The notes under the pieces: generated by a model
The model's database searches: none
Told to the model about the DNA's origin: nothing
What the model saw: the letters and a program-made list of their open reading frames with translations, nothing else
In this document: positions 44,462 through 54,654 of the stretch, piece by piece
Numbering within the stretch: the stretch's first letter is position 1
How the letters are laid out: each line of letters starts with the position of its first letter
DNA from: Streptomyces sporangiiformans
GTDB lineage: Bacteria > Actinomycetota > Actinomycetes > Streptomycetales > Streptomycetaceae
Direction: 5' to 3'
Assembly: GCF_005768555.2 (NCBI RefSeq)
Contig: NZ_VCHX02000129.1
Coordinates: 20,204-84,203 of the forward strand
DNA: 64,000 bases
Position numbers and translations under genes: made by a program

Positions 44462-46309
44462 ATGTCTGTCAGGATAGATGGCGAAATGTCGACTGAGGTT
44501 CCGGAACGGACAACGGGCCGACAGACAACTGGCCGACCGCGGCGCCTACTTCGCGGCCCACGCCCCGAGGCCGTTCCCGCCCTGGTCGCCAGAGCCTGCA
44601 CTCTGGTGGGGCTCCTGGACGTCGCCGCGGGCGTCTTCCCGCGCTTCCGGCACAGCCGGATGCACACGCTCGCCGAGGTACTGCCCGGCGCGCTGGGCCC
44701 GTTCGCCGCCGCCCTGTCGCTCAGCGCGGGCGTCCTGCTGCTGCTCCTGGCCCACGGGCTGCGCCGGCACAAGCGGCGGGCGTGGCGGGCGGCCGTGATC
44801 CTGCTCCCGGCCGGGGCCGTCGCGCAGTTCACCTACCGGCACTCGCTCGTCGGCGTCCTCATCTCGCTGGCGCTCCTCGCGCTGCTGCTGCGTCACCGGA
44901 GCGAGTTCGCGGCGCTGCCGGATCCGCGCAGCCGCTGGCGCGCGCTCAGCAACTTCGTCCTCATGGGGGCCGGTTCCCTCCTCCTCGGGCTGGTCATCGT
45001 CAGCGTCCACCCGCAGCGGCTGGTGGGCGACCCGAGCCTCGCGGACCGCATCACCCATGTCGTGTACGGCCTGTTCGGCTTCGAGGGCCCCGTCGACTAC
45101 CAGGGCAACACGTCCTGGACGGTGGCCTTCTCGCTCGGCGCGCTGGGCCTGCTGACCGCCGTCACCACGATCTACCTGGCCTTCCGCCCGGAACACCCGG
45201 CCGCGCGCCTCACCGAGGACGACGAGCTGCGGCTGCGGGCGCTGCTGGAGAAGCACGGCGGCCGCGACTCACTCGGCCACTTCGCGCTGCGCCGCGACAA
45301 GGCGGTGGTCTTCTCGCCCAGCGGCAAGGCGGCGGTGACGTACCGCGTCGTGTCCGGGGTGATGCTCGCCAGCGGCGACCCGATCGGCGACGTCGAGGCC
45401 TGGCCCGGCGCGATCGAACGCTTCATGGACGAGGCGAAGGCCCACTCCTGGACGCCCGCCGTCATGGGCTGCTCCGAGACGGGCGGCGAGGTCTGGACGC
45501 GGGAAACCGGCCTCGGCGCCCTCGAACTGGGCGACGAGGCGGTGGTGGACGTCGCGGATTTCTCCCTGTCCGGGCGCGCGATGCGCAACGTGCGCCAGAT
45601 GGTGAAGCGCATCGAGCGGGCCGGCTACGAAACCCGGGTACGGCGCGTTCGTGACCTCGGCGACGCCGAGCTGGACCGGATACGGCGCGCCACGGAGGCC
45701 TGGCGCGGCACGGACAACGAGCGCGGCTTCTCCATGGCGCTCGGCCGTGTCGGCGACCCGGCCGACGGGGACTGCCTGATCGCCACGGCCCACAAGTCCG
45801 ACGCCGAACCGGGCCCGTACGGCGACTTGAAGGCCGTACTCCACTTCGTCCCGTGGGGCTCGGACGGCGCCTCCCTGGATCTGATGCGCCGCGACCGCGC
45901 GGCCGACCCGGGCATGAACGAGCTGCTGATCGTGGCAGCGCTCCAGGCGGCGCCGCGTCTGGGGGTGCGGCGGATCTCGCTCAACTTCGCGATGTTCCGC
46001 TCGGCCCTGGCGCGCTGCGAGAAGATCGGCGCCGGCCCGGTGCTGCGCGCCTGGCGCGGCCTTCTGGTCTTCCTCTCCCGCTGGTTCCAGATCGAGTCGC
46101 TCTACAAGTTCAACGCGAAGTTCCGCCCCCGCTGGGAGCCCCGCTTCGTCGTATACCGCTCCTCCCGTGACCTGCCACGCATCGGCCTGGCGGCCATGCA
46201 GGCGGAGGGCTTCGTGAACCTCGCCATGCCGCGCCTCCTGCGCCACAGGACGGCACCACCGGCACCGTGCGCACACCGGGTGACGGAAACCGGCGTACGG
46301 GCGGCATAG
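44462..46309 (+). CDS. Phosphatidylglycerol lysyltransferase-like (MprF-type) protein
   Basis: Membrane enzyme of about 615 residues. The first 230 include some six hydrophobic helices (VGLLDVAAGVFPRF, VLLLLLAHGLRR, AVILLPAGAVAQF). A DUF2156/MprF catalytic domain of two GNAT-like folds follows: YRVVSGVMLASGDPIGD, SLSGRAMRNVRQMVKRIERA, NFAMFRSALARCEKIGAGP, LSRWFQIESLYKFNAKFRPRWE. It probably adds lysine, or another amino acid, to membrane lipid and so lowers surface charge. ATG 44462 was chosen; 44486 and 44402 are alternatives. A SigE-like promoter upstream links it with the sigE operon. A long hairpin follows. Confidence 0.87.
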   Translation: MSVRIDGEMSTEVPERTTGRQTTGRPRRLLRGPRPEAVPALVARACTLVGLLDVAAGVFPRFRHSRMHTLAEVLPGALGPFAAALSLSAGVLLLLLAHGLRRHKRRAWRAAVILLPAGAVAQFTYRHSLVGVLISLALLALLLRHRSEFAALPDPRSRWRALSNFVLMGAGSLLLGLVIVSVHPQRLVGDPSLADRITHVVYGLFGFEGPVDYQGNTSWTVAFSLGALGLLTAVTTIYLAFRPEHPAARLTEDDELRLRALLEKHGGRDSLGHFALRRDKAVVFSPSGKAAVTYRVVSGVMLASGDPIGDVEAWPGAIERFMDEAKAHSWTPAVMGCSETGGEVWTRETGLGALELGDEAVVDVADFSLSGRAMRNVRQMVKRIERAGYETRVRRVRDLGDAELDRIRRATEAWRGTDNERGFSMALGRVGDPADGDCLIATAHKSDAEPGPYGDLKAVLHFVPWGSDGASLDLMRRDRAADPGMNELLIVAALQAAPRLGVRRISLNFAMFRSALARCEKIGAGPVLRAWRGLLVFLSRWFQIESLYKFNAKFRPRWEPRFVVYRSSRDLPRIGLAAMQAEGFVNLAMPRLLRHRTAPPAPCAHRVTETGVRAA

Positions 46310-46312
46310 ACC

Positions 46313-46356
46313 GGCCTGAGCGAGGGCCGCCCACCCCCCGGGCCCTCGCTCAGGCC
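46313..46356 (+). terminator. 16-bp stem terminator after the lysyl-PG synthase gene
   Basis: GGCCTGAGCGAGGGCC (46313-46328) and GGCCCTCGCTCAGGCC (46341-46356) are perfect complements around a 12-base loop, starting three bases after the stop codon. Confidence 0.88.
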
Positions 46357-46460
46357 ACGCAGGCTGCCCCGCCGAAGGCAACCCGCACCCGCTGCACAAC
46401 CGGAACGCACCCCTCGCACAGGCGCAACCCACCCCGCCGTTGGAGGCCTAGGCTGGACGC

Positions 46461-47339
46461 ATGAGCAAGAAGAGCGGGCGAGGCCAGGTGGCAGGTCTTC
46501 CGGTGTGGGATCGGTGCGCGGTCATGGGGGTGGTGAACGTGACTCCCGACTCCTTCTCGGACGGCGGCCGCTGGTTCGACACGACGGCCGCCGTCAAGCA
46601 CGGCCTCGACCTGGTCGCGGAAGGCGCGGACCTGGTCGACGTCGGCGGCGAGTCGACCCGCCCCGGCGCCACCCGTGTCGACGAGGCCGAGGAACTCAGG
46701 CGCGTCATCCCGGTCGTCCGCGGCCTCGCCTCCGAGGGCGTGGCCATCTCCGTCGACACGATGCGCGCGTCCGTGGCCGAACGGTCCCTCGCCGCGGGCG
46801 CCCTCCTCGTCAACGACGTCAGCGGCGGCCTGGCCGACCCCGAGATGATCCCCGTCGTCGCCTCCGCCGGCGCCCCCTTCGTGGTCATGCACTGGCGCGG
46901 CTTCCTGGAGGGGGGAAACATCCAGGGGGCGTACGAGGACATCGTCTCCGAAGTCGTCGACGAACTGCACGCGCGCGTGGAGGCCGTTCTGGCGGGTGGC
47001 ATCGCCGCGGACCGCATCGTCGTCGACCCGGGCCTCGGCTTCTCCAAGCAGGCCGAGCACGACCTGACCCTCCTCGCTCACCTCGACCGCCTCCGGGACC
47101 TCGGCCACCCCGTGCTCGTCGCCGCGTCCCGCAAGCGGTTCCTCGGCCGCGTACTGGCGGGCCCCGAGGGCTCTCCGCCGCCCGCCCGGGAACGTGACGC
47201 CGCCACCGCCGCCGTCTCCGCACTCGCCGCCCACCAGGGCGCTTGGGCCGTCCGCGTACACGAGGTGCGCGCCACCGCCGACGCGGTCAGGGTCGCCCGG
47301 GCCGTGGAGGGCGCGCGGGCCGCAGAGGGAGCCAAGTGA
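46461..47339 (+). CDS. folP: Dihydropteroate synthase FolP
   Basis: Condenses 7,8-dihydropterin pyrophosphate with p-aminobenzoate; the sulfonamide target. The 292-residue TIM barrel has VMGVVNVTPDSFSDGG, LVDVGGESTRPGA, the pterin-site DPGLGFSKQ and VAASRKRFLG. ATG 46461 lies 104 bases after a strong terminator, so it should have its own promoter. It leads folP, an NTF2-like gene, folB, folK and DUF3180; its stop overlaps the next GTG as GTGA. The last 30 residues are Ala/Arg-rich. Confidence 0.96.
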   Translation: MSKKSGRGQVAGLPVWDRCAVMGVVNVTPDSFSDGGRWFDTTAAVKHGLDLVAEGADLVDVGGESTRPGATRVDEAEELRRVIPVVRGLASEGVAISVDTMRASVAERSLAAGALLVNDVSGGLADPEMIPVVASAGAPFVVMHWRGFLEGGNIQGAYEDIVSEVVDELHARVEAVLAGGIAADRIVVDPGLGFSKQAEHDLTLLAHLDRLRDLGHPVLVAASRKRFLGRVLAGPEGSPPPARERDAATAAVSALAAHQGAWAVRVHEVRATADAVRVARAVEGARAAEGAK

Positions 47340-47905
47340 GCACACCCCGCACCGACGTGGAAGAGGTCGTCCGGGCCAACACCGCCTTCTACGAGGCGAT
47401 GGAACGCGGCGACTTCGAGGAGCTGTCGTCGCTGTGGCTGGCCCCCATGGACGTCGAGGGAGCCGAGCACACCGCGGACCCCGCGGATCCCGCGGATCCC
47501 GCGGACACAGCGGTCCCTTCGGACACCACGGACCTCGAGAAAGAAACCGACAAGGGCGCCGAGGTCTCCTGCGTGCACCCCGGCTGGCCCGTCCTCACCG
47601 GCCGCGGCGAGGTCCTCCGCTCGTACGCGCTGATCATGGCGAACACCGAGTACATCCAGTTCTTCCTGACCGACGTCCATGTGTCCGTCATCTCCGACAC
47701 CGCCCTGGTGACCTGTACCGAGAACATCCTCAGCGGGGGCCCCGCACCGGAGGACAGCGACGAACTCGGGCCGCTCGTGGGCCAGCTCGTCGTCGCCACG
47801 AATGTGTTCCGCCGTACCTCCGACGGCTGGAAACTGTGGTCGCACCACGCCTCCCCCGTGCTGGCCGAATCCGGCGAGGAAGAGTCTGACGAGACACCCT
47901 CCTGA
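47336..47905 (+). CDS. NTF2/SnoaL-like protein in the folate cluster
   Basis: Protein of 189 residues with the NTF2-like cone fold: VEEVVRANTAFYEAMERGDF at the start, HPGWPVLTGRGEVLRSYALI in the middle, VVATNVFRRTSDGWKLWSHH at the end. Such proteins bind or isomerise small molecules; no clear catalytic residue can be named. GTG 47336 overlaps the folP stop, and the gene sits between folP and folB, so a folate-linked or coupled role is likely but unproven. A 9-base tandem repeat (47474-47509) inserts ADP-ADP-ADP-ADT in a loop. Confidence 0.8.
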   Translation: MSTPRTDVEEVVRANTAFYEAMERGDFEELSSLWLAPMDVEGAEHTADPADPADPADTAVPSDTTDLEKETDKGAEVSCVHPGWPVLTGRGEVLRSYALIMANTEYIQFFLTDVHVSVISDTALVTCTENILSGGPAPEDSDELGPLVGQLVVATNVFRRTSDGWKLWSHHASPVLAESGEEESDETPS

Positions 47906-48140
47906 GTGGGTAGGGGCCACGTAGTGGTTGGGATCACGGGCCCCTGGGTAGGGGCGGCTACCAGCCCGTGTGCTGCCGTGTTCCCCCAGGAAAACACTGG
48001 ATGAAGCTTCCTGGCCCCGCTTGGGCCGGGCACCCGAGGGCGAGCATTGTCAGTGTCCGCAGGTAGATTCGAGTGAGGCTGGTGTGCCGATCACACGTGG
48101 CAGTGACCCCCCGTTACCGACGATTGCAGGAGTGATTCGC

Positions 48141-48500
48141 GTGGATCGTGTCGCGCTGCGCGGCCTCAAGGCCCGCGGGCACCACGGTGTCTTCCCCAGG
48201 GAACGCGAAGAGGGACAGACCTTCATCGTGGATCTCACCCTGGGCCTGGACACCCGGCCGGCCGCGGCCGACGACGACCTGGCGAAGACCGTGCACTATG
48301 GCATCGTGGCGGAGGAGGTCGTGGCCGTCGTCGAGGGCGAACCCGTCGATCTCATCGAGACACTCGCCGAGCGCATCGCCCGGGCGTGTCTGAAGCACGA
48401 CGGGGTCCAGCAGGTCGAGGTGTGCGTCCACAAGCCCGACGCGCCGATCAGCGTCCCCTTCGACGACGTGACCGTCACCATCACCCGGAGCCGAGTATGA
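48141..48500 (+). CDS. folB: Dihydroneopterin aldolase FolB
   Basis: Converts dihydroneopterin to 6-hydroxymethyl-dihydropterin and glycolaldehyde. The 119-residue protein begins VDRVALRGLKARGHHGVFP and shows VHYGIVAEEVVAVVEGEP and VCVHKPDAPI, all typical. GTG 48141 has AGGAG nine bases upstream. The 235 bases before it (47906-48140) contain only hairpins, such as CCAGGAA/TTCCTGG (47993-48028), and perhaps a promoter. Its stop overlaps the folK ATG as ATGA. Confidence 0.94.
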   Translation: MDRVALRGLKARGHHGVFPREREEGQTFIVDLTLGLDTRPAAADDDLAKTVHYGIVAEEVVAVVEGEPVDLIETLAERIARACLKHDGVQQVEVCVHKPDAPISVPFDDVTVTITRSRV

Positions 48501-49108
48501 CTGCCTCGTTCACCGAGGGTCAGAGCGACCCGACCGTACAGCCGGTGCCCGCCTCCGTCGTGGAGCGAGTGGACGCCGCCGACACGACGCTGCACAACCC
48601 GAAGCGGGCCGTGCTCTCCCTCGGCTCGAACCTCGGCAACCGGCTGGAGACCCTCCAGGGCGCCATCGACGCCCTGGAGGACACCCCCGGCGTACGGATC
48701 AAGGGCGTCTCTCCGGTGTACGAGACAGAGCCCTGGGGCGTGGAGCCGGACAGCCAGCCGACGTACTTCAACGCGGTCGTCGTCCTGAAGACCACCCTCC
48801 CCCCGTCCTCCCTCCTGGAGCGGGCGCACGCGGTCGAGGAGGCATTCCACCGCGTACGGAGCGAGCGCTGGGCCCCCCGCACGATCGACGTGGACATCGT
48901 GGCGTACGCCGACGTGGTCTCCGACGACCCCGAACTGACGCTCCCTCACCCCCACGCCCATGAGCGGGCCTTCGTTCTCGCCCCCTGGCACGACGTGGAG
49001 CCGGACGCCCAGCTCCCGGGCCTTGGCCCCGTGGCCCAACTCCTGGCCGCCGTCCCCGGAGAAGGTGTCGCGCCCCGCGCCGACCTGGAACTGCGGCTGC
49101 CCGAGTAG
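48497..49108 (+). CDS. folK: HPPK, pterin pyrophosphokinase FolK
   Basis: Transfers pyrophosphate from ATP to hydroxymethyl-dihydropterin, making the substrate of FolP. The 203-residue protein has LSLGSNLGNRLETLQGAIDA, the PVYETEPWG loop and the metal motif RTIDVDIVAY. About 35 N-terminal residues before the HPPK fold are extra. ATG 48497 overlaps the folB stop, so the two are translationally coupled. Downstream is a DUF3180 membrane gene after 100 bases. Confidence 0.95.
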   Translation: MTASFTEGQSDPTVQPVPASVVERVDAADTTLHNPKRAVLSLGSNLGNRLETLQGAIDALEDTPGVRIKGVSPVYETEPWGVEPDSQPTYFNAVVVLKTTLPPSSLLERAHAVEEAFHRVRSERWAPRTIDVDIVAYADVVSDDPELTLPHPHAHERAFVLAPWHDVEPDAQLPGLGPVAQLLAAVPGEGVAPRADLELRLPE

Positions 49109-49208
49109 TCGTTAAGGTCTACCGGACCATGATTTCGGACGGACCGGAGAAGCCGGCGATCTCCTCAGTGATCCACCCGGTGATCTCCGGCCGCGACGAA
49201 GGGGCATC

Positions 49209-49694
49209 GTGAAACAGCTGCGCATCAGGACGCTCGCCGGCGTCTTCGTCATCGCGGGCGTGCTGTCCTGGGCGGGCGCCCGTTTGTGGAACGCGGTGGG
49301 CACCCTGCCCCGGGTCCCCCTCGCCGCCCCCATCGTCCTGGCCCTGATCGCCGTCGTCCTCATGGCCACGGCGCTCTCCCTGCGCGCCCGCCTCAAGGCC
49401 CAGCGCGAGCGTCACCCCGGCGCCAGCGGCGTCGACCCCCTGGTCGCGGCCCGGGCATTGGTCTTCGGTCAGGCCAGCGCCCTGGTCGCCGCCCTCGTCA
49501 CCGGCATGTACGGCGGCACGGGCGTCTTCCTGCTGGAGTCCTTGGACGTGCCCCCTCGCCGCGATCAGGCCATCTACGCCGGTTTCTCGGTCCTGGCCGG
49601 CATCGCCGTCATAGCGGCGGCCTTCTTCCTGGAGCGCGTCTGCAAACTCCCGGAGGACGACGACCACAACGGCGGCACAGCACCCGTGTCGTGA
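49209..49694 (+). CDS. DUF3180 membrane protein
   Basis: Protein of 161 residues with four hydrophobic helices (LAGVFVIAGVLSWAGARL, LAAPIVLALIAVVLMATAL, FGQASALVAALVTGMYGG, FSVLAGIAVIAAAFFLE). In actinobacteria DUF3180 proteins regularly follow folK, but no function is known. GTG 49209 has AAGGGG six bases upstream. It ends 63 bases from the convergent folE. Confidence 0.85.
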   Translation: MKQLRIRTLAGVFVIAGVLSWAGARLWNAVGTLPRVPLAAPIVLALIAVVLMATALSLRARLKAQRERHPGASGVDPLVAARALVFGQASALVAALVTGMYGGTGVFLLESLDVPPRRDQAIYAGFSVLAGIAVIAAAFFLERVCKLPEDDDHNGGTAPVS

Positions 49695-49757
49695 CGACCA
49701 CCGTTCCGCGGCGGCGTTCCTCGCGTTCTCCGTGCCCCTCGCGCCCCTCGCGCCGGG

Positions 49758-50363
49758 TCAGCGTGCCAGTATCAGGCTCATCGCCTCGGCACGGGTCGTG
49801 GAGTCCCGAAGCTGCCCGCGCACGGCCGAGGTCGTGGTCTTGGCGCCCGGCTTGCGGATGCCTCGCACGGACATGCACATGTGCTCGGCCTCGATGACAA
49901 CGATCGCGCCACGCGCCTCCAGGATCCGCATCAAGGAGTCGGCGATCTGCGTGGTGAGTCGTTCCTGCACCTGCGGCCGGCGGGCGAACACCTCGACAAG
50001 CCGGGCCAGCTTGGACAGGCCGGTGATCTTTCCCGTATCCGCCGGGATGTAGCCGACATGCGCCACACCGTGGAACGGCAGCAGGTGATGCTCACACAGG
50101 GACACGATCTCAATGTCCTTGACCAGGACCATCTCATCGTGTCCCAGGTCGAACGTCGTCGTCAGAACGTCCTCGGGCTCCTGCCTCATCCCGGCCAGAA
50201 GCTCCCGGTACGCCCGCGCCACCCGACCCGGCGTTTCGCGTAGCCCCTCCCGGTCCGGGTCCTCGCCGACCGCGATCAACAGCTCTCGAACAGCGTTCTC
50301 GGCACGCTTCTCATCGAACTCACCGATCGTGCCCTCGCCGGCCAGCGTCACGGGGTCGGTCAT
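49758..50363 (-). CDS. folE: GTP cyclohydrolase I FolE
   Basis: Makes dihydroneopterin triphosphate from GTP, the entry to folate. The 201-residue protein carries the zinc and catalytic motif [19 protein letters not shown] and the second zinc Cys in [25 protein letters not shown] and [10 protein letters not shown] complete the family pattern. ATG 50363 was chosen because GGAACGAGG stands upstream. It is convergent with folP-folB-folK, and a strong terminator separates it from the upstream ftsH, so it has its own promoter in 50364-50425. Confidence 0.96.
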   Translation of the reverse strand: MTDPVTLAGEGTIGEFDEKRAENAVRELLIAVGEDPDREGLRETPGRVARAYRELLAGMRQEPEDVLTTTFDLGHDEMVLVKDIEIVSLCEHHLLPFHGVAHVGYIPADTGKITGLSKLARLVEVFARRPQVQERLTTQIADSLMRILEARGAIVVIEAEHMCMSVRGIRKPGAKTTTSAVRGQLRDSTTRAEAMSLILAR

Positions 50364-50425
50364 CTGGTGCCTCGTTCCTGTGCTTTTCACGCGTACGCAC
50401 CGCGCGTCTCACGTCCGGGCAATAC

Positions 50426-50467
50426 AATGCCGCGCCCCCCAGGCTAGAACCTGGGGGGCGCGGCATT
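50426..50467 (-). terminator. 18-bp stem terminator after ftsH
   Basis: AATGCCGCGCCCCCCAGG (50426-50443) and CCTGGGGGGCGCGGCATT (50450-50467) are perfect complements around the loop CTAGAA. It follows the ftsH stop by 38 bases and is the longest perfect terminator stem in the window. Confidence 0.9.
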
Positions 50468-50505
50468 CATTCCGGGCCAGGTGAGGCGCCGAGAGGCCGA
50501 CAGAG

Positions 50506-52542
50506 TCAGCTCTCGGGACGCTCCTCCGGAGCCTTCTCGGTCACCGGGACGGCTTCAGCGGCGGCGTTTTTCGCGGTGATCGCCGGCGTGGCACCGTTGG
50601 CCCCGTTCGTCAGCGACAGCTCCTTGGGGGAGAGCACCGGCGGGCGGGTGGACGGCGTGCGCCTGGAGGAGCCGGTCCACGCGGGGCGGGCCGGGCGCTT
50701 GACGATGGGAGCGAAGATCTCGGCGATCTGCTCCTTGCTCAGCGTCTCCTTCTCCAGCAGCTGGAGCACCAGCTGGTCGAGGACGTCGCGGTTCTCGACC
50801 AGGATCTCCCAGGCCTCGTTGTGCGCGTTCTCGATGAGCTTCTTGACCTCTTCGTCGACGAGCGCGGCGACCTCTTCCGAGTAGTCGCGCGGGTGCGACA
50901 TCTCCCGGCCCAGGAAGGGCTCGGTGTTGTCGCCGCCGAACTTGATCGCGCCGAGACGCTCGGTCATGCCGTACTGCGTGACCATCGCGCGTGCGGTGGC
51001 CGTGGCCTTCTCGATGTCGTTCGCCGCGCCCGTGGTCGGGTCGTGGAAGACGAGTTCCTCGGCCGCGCGTCCGCCCAGCATGTACGCGAGCTGGTCGAGC
51101 ATCTCGTTGCGCGTGGTCGAGTACTTGTCCTCGTCCGGGAGCACCATCGTGTAGCCGAGAGCACGGCCTCTGGAGAGGATCGTGATCTTGTGGACCGGAT
51201 CGGAGTTCGGGGAAGCCGCCGCGACCAGGGCGTGACCGCCCTCGTGGTACGCGGTGATCTTCTTCTCCTTGTCCGACATGATCCGGGTCCGCTTCTGCGG
51301 GCCCGCGACCACACGGTCGATCGCCTCGTCCAGCATGTGGTTGTCGATCAGCTTCTTGTCGCTGCGGGCGGTCAGCAGCGCCGCCTCGTTCAGGACGTTG
51401 GAGAGATCGGCACCCGTGAAGCCCGGCGTACGCCGCGCGACAGCCGACAGGTCGACGTCCGGAGCGACCGGCTTGCCCTTCTGGTGGACCTTGAGGATCT
51501 CCAGACGGCCCTGCATGTCCGGGCGGTCGACCGCGATCTGGCGGTCGAAGCGGCCGGGGCGCAGGAGAGCCGGGTCGAGGATGTCGGGCCGGTTGGTGGC
51601 GGCGATGAGGATCACACCGCCCTTCACGTCGAAGCCGTCCATCTCGACGAGCAGCTGGTTCAGCGTCTGCTCGCGCTCGTCGTGACCGCCGCCGAGACCG
51701 GCACCGCGGTGACGGCCCACCGCGTCGATCTCGTCGACGAAGACGATCGCCGGAGCGTTCGCCTTGGCCTGCTCGAACAGGTCACGGACCCGGGAGGCAC
51801 CGACGCCGACGAACATCTCGACGAAGTCGGAACCGGAGATCGAGTAGAAGGGGACGCCGGCCTCGCCCGCGACAGCACGCGCGAGCAGCGTCTTACCCGT
51901 ACCGGGCGGGCCGTACAGCAGTACGCCCTTGGGGATCTTCGCCCCGACAGCCTGGAACTTCGCCGGCTCCTGGAGGAACTCCTTGATCTCGTGGAGCTCC
52001 TCTACGGCCTCGTCCGAGCCCGCGACGTCAGAGAACGTCGTCTTCGGGGTGTCCTTGGTGATGAGCTTCGCCTTGGACTTCCCGAAGTTCATGACCCGGG
52101 AGCCGCCGCCCTGCATCTGGTTCATCAGGAACAGGAAGACGACAACGATCAGGACGAAGGGAAGCAGGGAGAGCAGGATGCCGACGAACGGGTTCTGCTT
52201 GGACGGCGAGACCGTGTAGCCGTCCGGGATCTGCTTGTCCTGGTACTTGTTCTGGAGAGTCTCGGCCAGGGCCACGCCCTGGTTGTCGATGTAGCTCGCC
52301 TGGATCTTCGAGCTGCCTTCGACTTTCTCGCCGTCCTTGAGCTCGACCTTGATGATCCGCTCGTCGTCGGTGGTCAGCTTGGCCGACTCGACCTTGTTGT
52401 CATTGATCGCCTGGACGACCTGGCCGGTGTCCACCGTCTTGTAGCCACCGGACGAGCCGACGACCTGCATCAACACGACCACGGCAAGGACGGCCAGCAC
52501 GATCCACATGACCGGCCCACGGAAGTATCGCTTCACGTCCAT
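50506..52542 (-). CDS. ftsH: ATP-dependent zinc metalloprotease FtsH
   Basis: Membrane AAA+ protease of about 678 residues that degrades unassembled membrane proteins. Two membrane helices ([18 protein letters not shown] and [19 protein letters not shown]) flank a periplasmic part. The AAA domain has Walker [14 protein letters not shown], Walker [13 protein letters not shown] and second region [12 protein letters not shown]. The protease domain has zinc motif HEGGH and the third ligand region NDIEKATA. The C-terminus ends in a low-complexity Pro/Ala/Glu tail. Start at [11 protein letters not shown] (52542) follows the family; ATG 52578 or 52620 in the same frame cannot be ruled out, and no site shows a good ribosome-binding sequence. 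Confidence 0.95.
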   Translation of the reverse strand: MDVKRYFRGPVMWIVLAVLAVVVLMQVVGSSGGYKTVDTGQVVQAINDNKVESAKLTTDDERIIKVELKDGEKVEGSSKIQASYIDNQGVALAETLQNKYQDKQIPDGYTVSPSKQNPFVGILLSLLPFVLIVVVFLFLMNQMQGGGSRVMNFGKSKAKLITKDTPKTTFSDVAGSDEAVEELHEIKEFLQEPAKFQAVGAKIPKGVLLYGPPGTGKTLLARAVAGEAGVPFYSISGSDFVEMFVGVGASRVRDLFEQAKANAPAIVFVDEIDAVGRHRGAGLGGGHDEREQTLNQLLVEMDGFDVKGGVILIAATNRPDILDPALLRPGRFDRQIAVDRPDMQGRLEILKVHQKGKPVAPDVDLSAVARRTPGFTGADLSNVLNEAALLTARSDKKLIDNHMLDEAIDRVVAGPQKRTRIMSDKEKKITAYHEGGHALVAAASPNSDPVHKITILSRGRALGYTMVLPDEDKYSTTRNEMLDQLAYMLGGRAAEELVFHDPTTGAANDIEKATATARAMVTQYGMTERLGAIKFGGDNTEPFLGREMSHPRDYSEEVAALVDEEVKKLIENAHNEAWEILVENRDVLDQLVLQLLEKETLSKEQIAEIFAPIVKRPARPAWTGSSRRTPSTRPPVLSPKELSLTNGANGATPAITAKNAAAEAVPVTEKAPEERPES

Positions 52543-52749
52543 CCATACGGAGCGGTGCCGCCCCGTCCCTCCTGCCATAGTGAGTTTGATAAGACTGTTC
52601 TTTGGACGGTACCCCAGCATTGCCACCCGAAGCCGCACGGCCCGGCTGACAATCCCGTCTACGCATGCTCCAACGGCGTGGAACCCGCAAGGGTTCCCGG
52701 ACCGTCCTCATGGGGTTGAGTGGGGTTCGCCACTGCCTACGAGAGTGCC

Positions 52750-53310
52750 TCAGCCACCGTAGACGTGAGGCGCGAGCGTACCGACGAACGGCAGATTCCG
52801 GTACTTCTCGGCGTAATCGAGACCGTAACCGACGACGAACTCGTTGGGGATGTCGAAGCCGACCCACTCCACGTCGATCGCGACCTTGGCGGCCTCCGGC
52901 TTGCGCAGCAGCGTGCACACCTTGAGGGACGCGGGCTCGCGGGAGCCGAGGTTGGAGATCAGCCAGGACAGCGTCAGACCGGAGTCGATGATGTCCTCGA
53001 CGATCAGGACGTGCTTGCCCTTGATGTCGGTGTCGAGGTCCTTGAGGATCCGCACCACACCGGAGGACTGTGTGCCCGCGCCGTACGAGGACACGGCCAT
53101 CCAGTCCATGGTGACGGGGGTGGCGAGCGCACGCGCGAGGTCCGCCATGACCATCACGGCGCCCTTGAGCACGCCGACGATCAACAGGTCCTTGCCCGCG
53201 TACTCCGCGTCGATCTTCGCGGCCAGCTCGGCCAGCTTCGCGTCGATCTCTTCCTTGGTGATGAGCACCGACTTGAGGTCGGTGCCCATGTCTTTCGCGT
53301 CCACCCGCAT
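52750..53310 (-). CDS. hpt: Hypoxanthine phosphoribosyltransferase
   Basis: Purine salvage enzyme of 186 residues that makes IMP or GMP from the base and PRPP. The PRPP-binding motif is [18 protein letters not shown], a flexible-loop region is [14 protein letters not shown], and the base-binding end is [20 protein letters not shown]. Start ATG 53310 is likely; GTG 53313 and ATG 53289 are possible. It lies between tilS and ftsH on the same strand, an order conserved in many Gram-positive bacteria. Confidence 0.95.
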   Translation of the reverse strand: MRVDAKDMGTDLKSVLITKEEIDAKLAELAAKIDAEYAGKDLLIVGVLKGAVMVMADLARALATPVTMDWMAVSSYGAGTQSSGVVRILKDLDTDIKGKHVLIVEDIIDSGLTLSWLISNLGSREPASLKVCTLLRKPEAAKVAIDVEWVGFDIPNEFVVGYGLDYAEKYRNLPFVGTLAPHVYGG

Positions 53311-53396
53311 CACTTTCGGTCGTCCCGCTTCGATGACGGCCGCTCAGGCCCGCCCACGCCCCTCGTTCAGAGGGCCGTCGACTCCAGTGCCCGGAT

Positions 53397-54482
53397 TCAG
53401 CCTTGCCGAATCACCAGTCTGCCACCCTGCCGCTGGGCGACGACTTTGCCCGGGAGGTTGATGGCTCCCTGCCCTCGCCAGCCGGTGATCAGCCGGTCGA
53501 CCTCTTCGATGTGCCGGGCGAACAGCGAACCGGCGGGGGCCCCGGCCTCGATGGCGGCTCGGCGCAGAATGCGGCGGCGCACAGCGGGCGGCAGGACGTA
53601 CAGCTTGGCGCACTCCAGAAGGCCGGCGGCGTCGCGCACGGAGGCCTCGACCTGTCCGGCCCACGTGTCGAGGGCGTCGGCGTCGTCGCGGGACAACTGC
53701 GCCGTACGGGCGAGGGCTTCGACCACGCCCTTGCCGAGGGCCTTCTCCAGGGCGGGCAGGCCCTCGTGGCGCAGGCGCGACCTCGTATAGGCGGGGTCGG
53801 CGTTGTGCGGGTCGTCCCAGACGGGGAGCGACTGGACCATGCAGGCCTTGCGGGCGGTCTGGCGGTCGATGTGCAGGAAGGGGCGGCGGTAACGGCCGCC
53901 GGTCCCTGAGACCGCGGCCATTCCGGACAGGGAGCGGATGCCCGATCCGCGGGCGAGGCCCAGCAGGACGGTTTCGGCTTGGTCGTCGCGGGTGTGGCCG
54001 AGGAGGATCGCGGCGGCATCGTGGCGCTCGGCGGCGGAGTCGAGGGCGGCGTACCGCGCGTCGCGGGCGGCGGCCTCGGGTCCGCCTTCGCGGCCTACGG
54101 ACACGGCGATGGACTCGACCGGTGCCAGGCCGAGTTCGGTGAGGCGTCCGACGACCTCTTCGGCGCGCAGGTCGGAGCCGGGCTGCAGACCGTGGTCCAC
54201 GGTGATGCCACCGGCGCGGAGGCCGAGTTTGGGGGCTTCGAAGGCGAGGGCGGAGGCGAGCGCCATGGAGTCGGCGCCGCCGGAGCACGCCACGAGCACG
54301 AGCGGCGGGGGTGGGGGCACCTGCCCGCTCGAGCGCGGTCGAGAGCTGGGGGGAAGCTTGTGCGGCGCGTCGACAGCGGCGGCTGCGCCGACTGCGGCGG
54401 GCGTCGTGTGGTCGCTGAGGATGTCGTGGAGGACGCGGCGCACCGCCAGGCGTATCGCCGCGACCGCAGGATGGGGACCCAT
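53397..54482 (-). CDS. tilS: tRNA(Ile)-lysidine synthase TilS
   Basis: Adds lysine to C34 of the CAU-anticodon isoleucine tRNA so that it reads AUA. The 361-residue protein has the PP-loop [17 protein letters not shown] and [20 protein letters not shown], followed by the N-terminal-domain part [16 protein letters not shown]; the C-terminal part is short, as in other actinobacteria. Between about residues 35 and 60 is an extra Pro/Ser stretch ([20 protein letters not shown]) encoded by a dispersed repeat. Upstream 54483-54654 shows no gene. Confidence 0.93.
   Translation of the reverse strand: MGPHPAVAAIRLAVRRVLHDILSDHTTPAAVGAAAAVDAPHKLPPSSRPRSSGQVPPPPPLVLVACSGGADSMALASALAFEAPKLGLRAGGITVDHGLQPGSDLRAEEVVGRLTELGLAPVESIAVSVGREGGPEAAARDARYAALDSAAERHDAAAILLGHTRDDQAETVLLGLARGSGIRSLSGMAAVSGTGGRYRRPFLHIDRQTARKACMVQSLPVWDDPHNADPAYTRSRLRHEGLPALEKALGKGVVEALARTAQLSRDDADALDTWAGQVEASVRDAAGLLECAKLYVLPPAVRRRILRRAAIEAGAPAGSLFARHIEEVDRLITGWRGQGAINLPGKVVAQRQGGRLVIRQG
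54313..54354. repeat. Dispersed palindromic repeat inside tilS
   Basis: Same plan as 28094-28133: GGGGG, then GCCCGCTCGAGCGCGGTC, then GAGAGCTGGGGGG. It encodes the Pro/Ser-rich insertion near the TilS N-terminus, just before the PP-loop. Confidence 0.65.
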
Positions 54483-54654
54483 GTCCGGTTCCCTTCATGA
54501 AGTTGTCGGGGGGTGAGCCCGAGATCGGTCACTCAGAGTGTGTAGATGGTGACAGAACCGGGCCGTTCCCCGAGCATTGCACGCCTACCCATCGCTCACG
54601 GTCCCTCGGACGGGTGATAGCGGGGGCGTGCACCTGCCGTCGGCGGGATTCATT

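Noticed and set aside
47906-48140. Possible small RNA between the NTF2-like gene and folB
   Set aside because: Hairpins are present, but there is no clear promoter and terminator pair to define an RNA gene.
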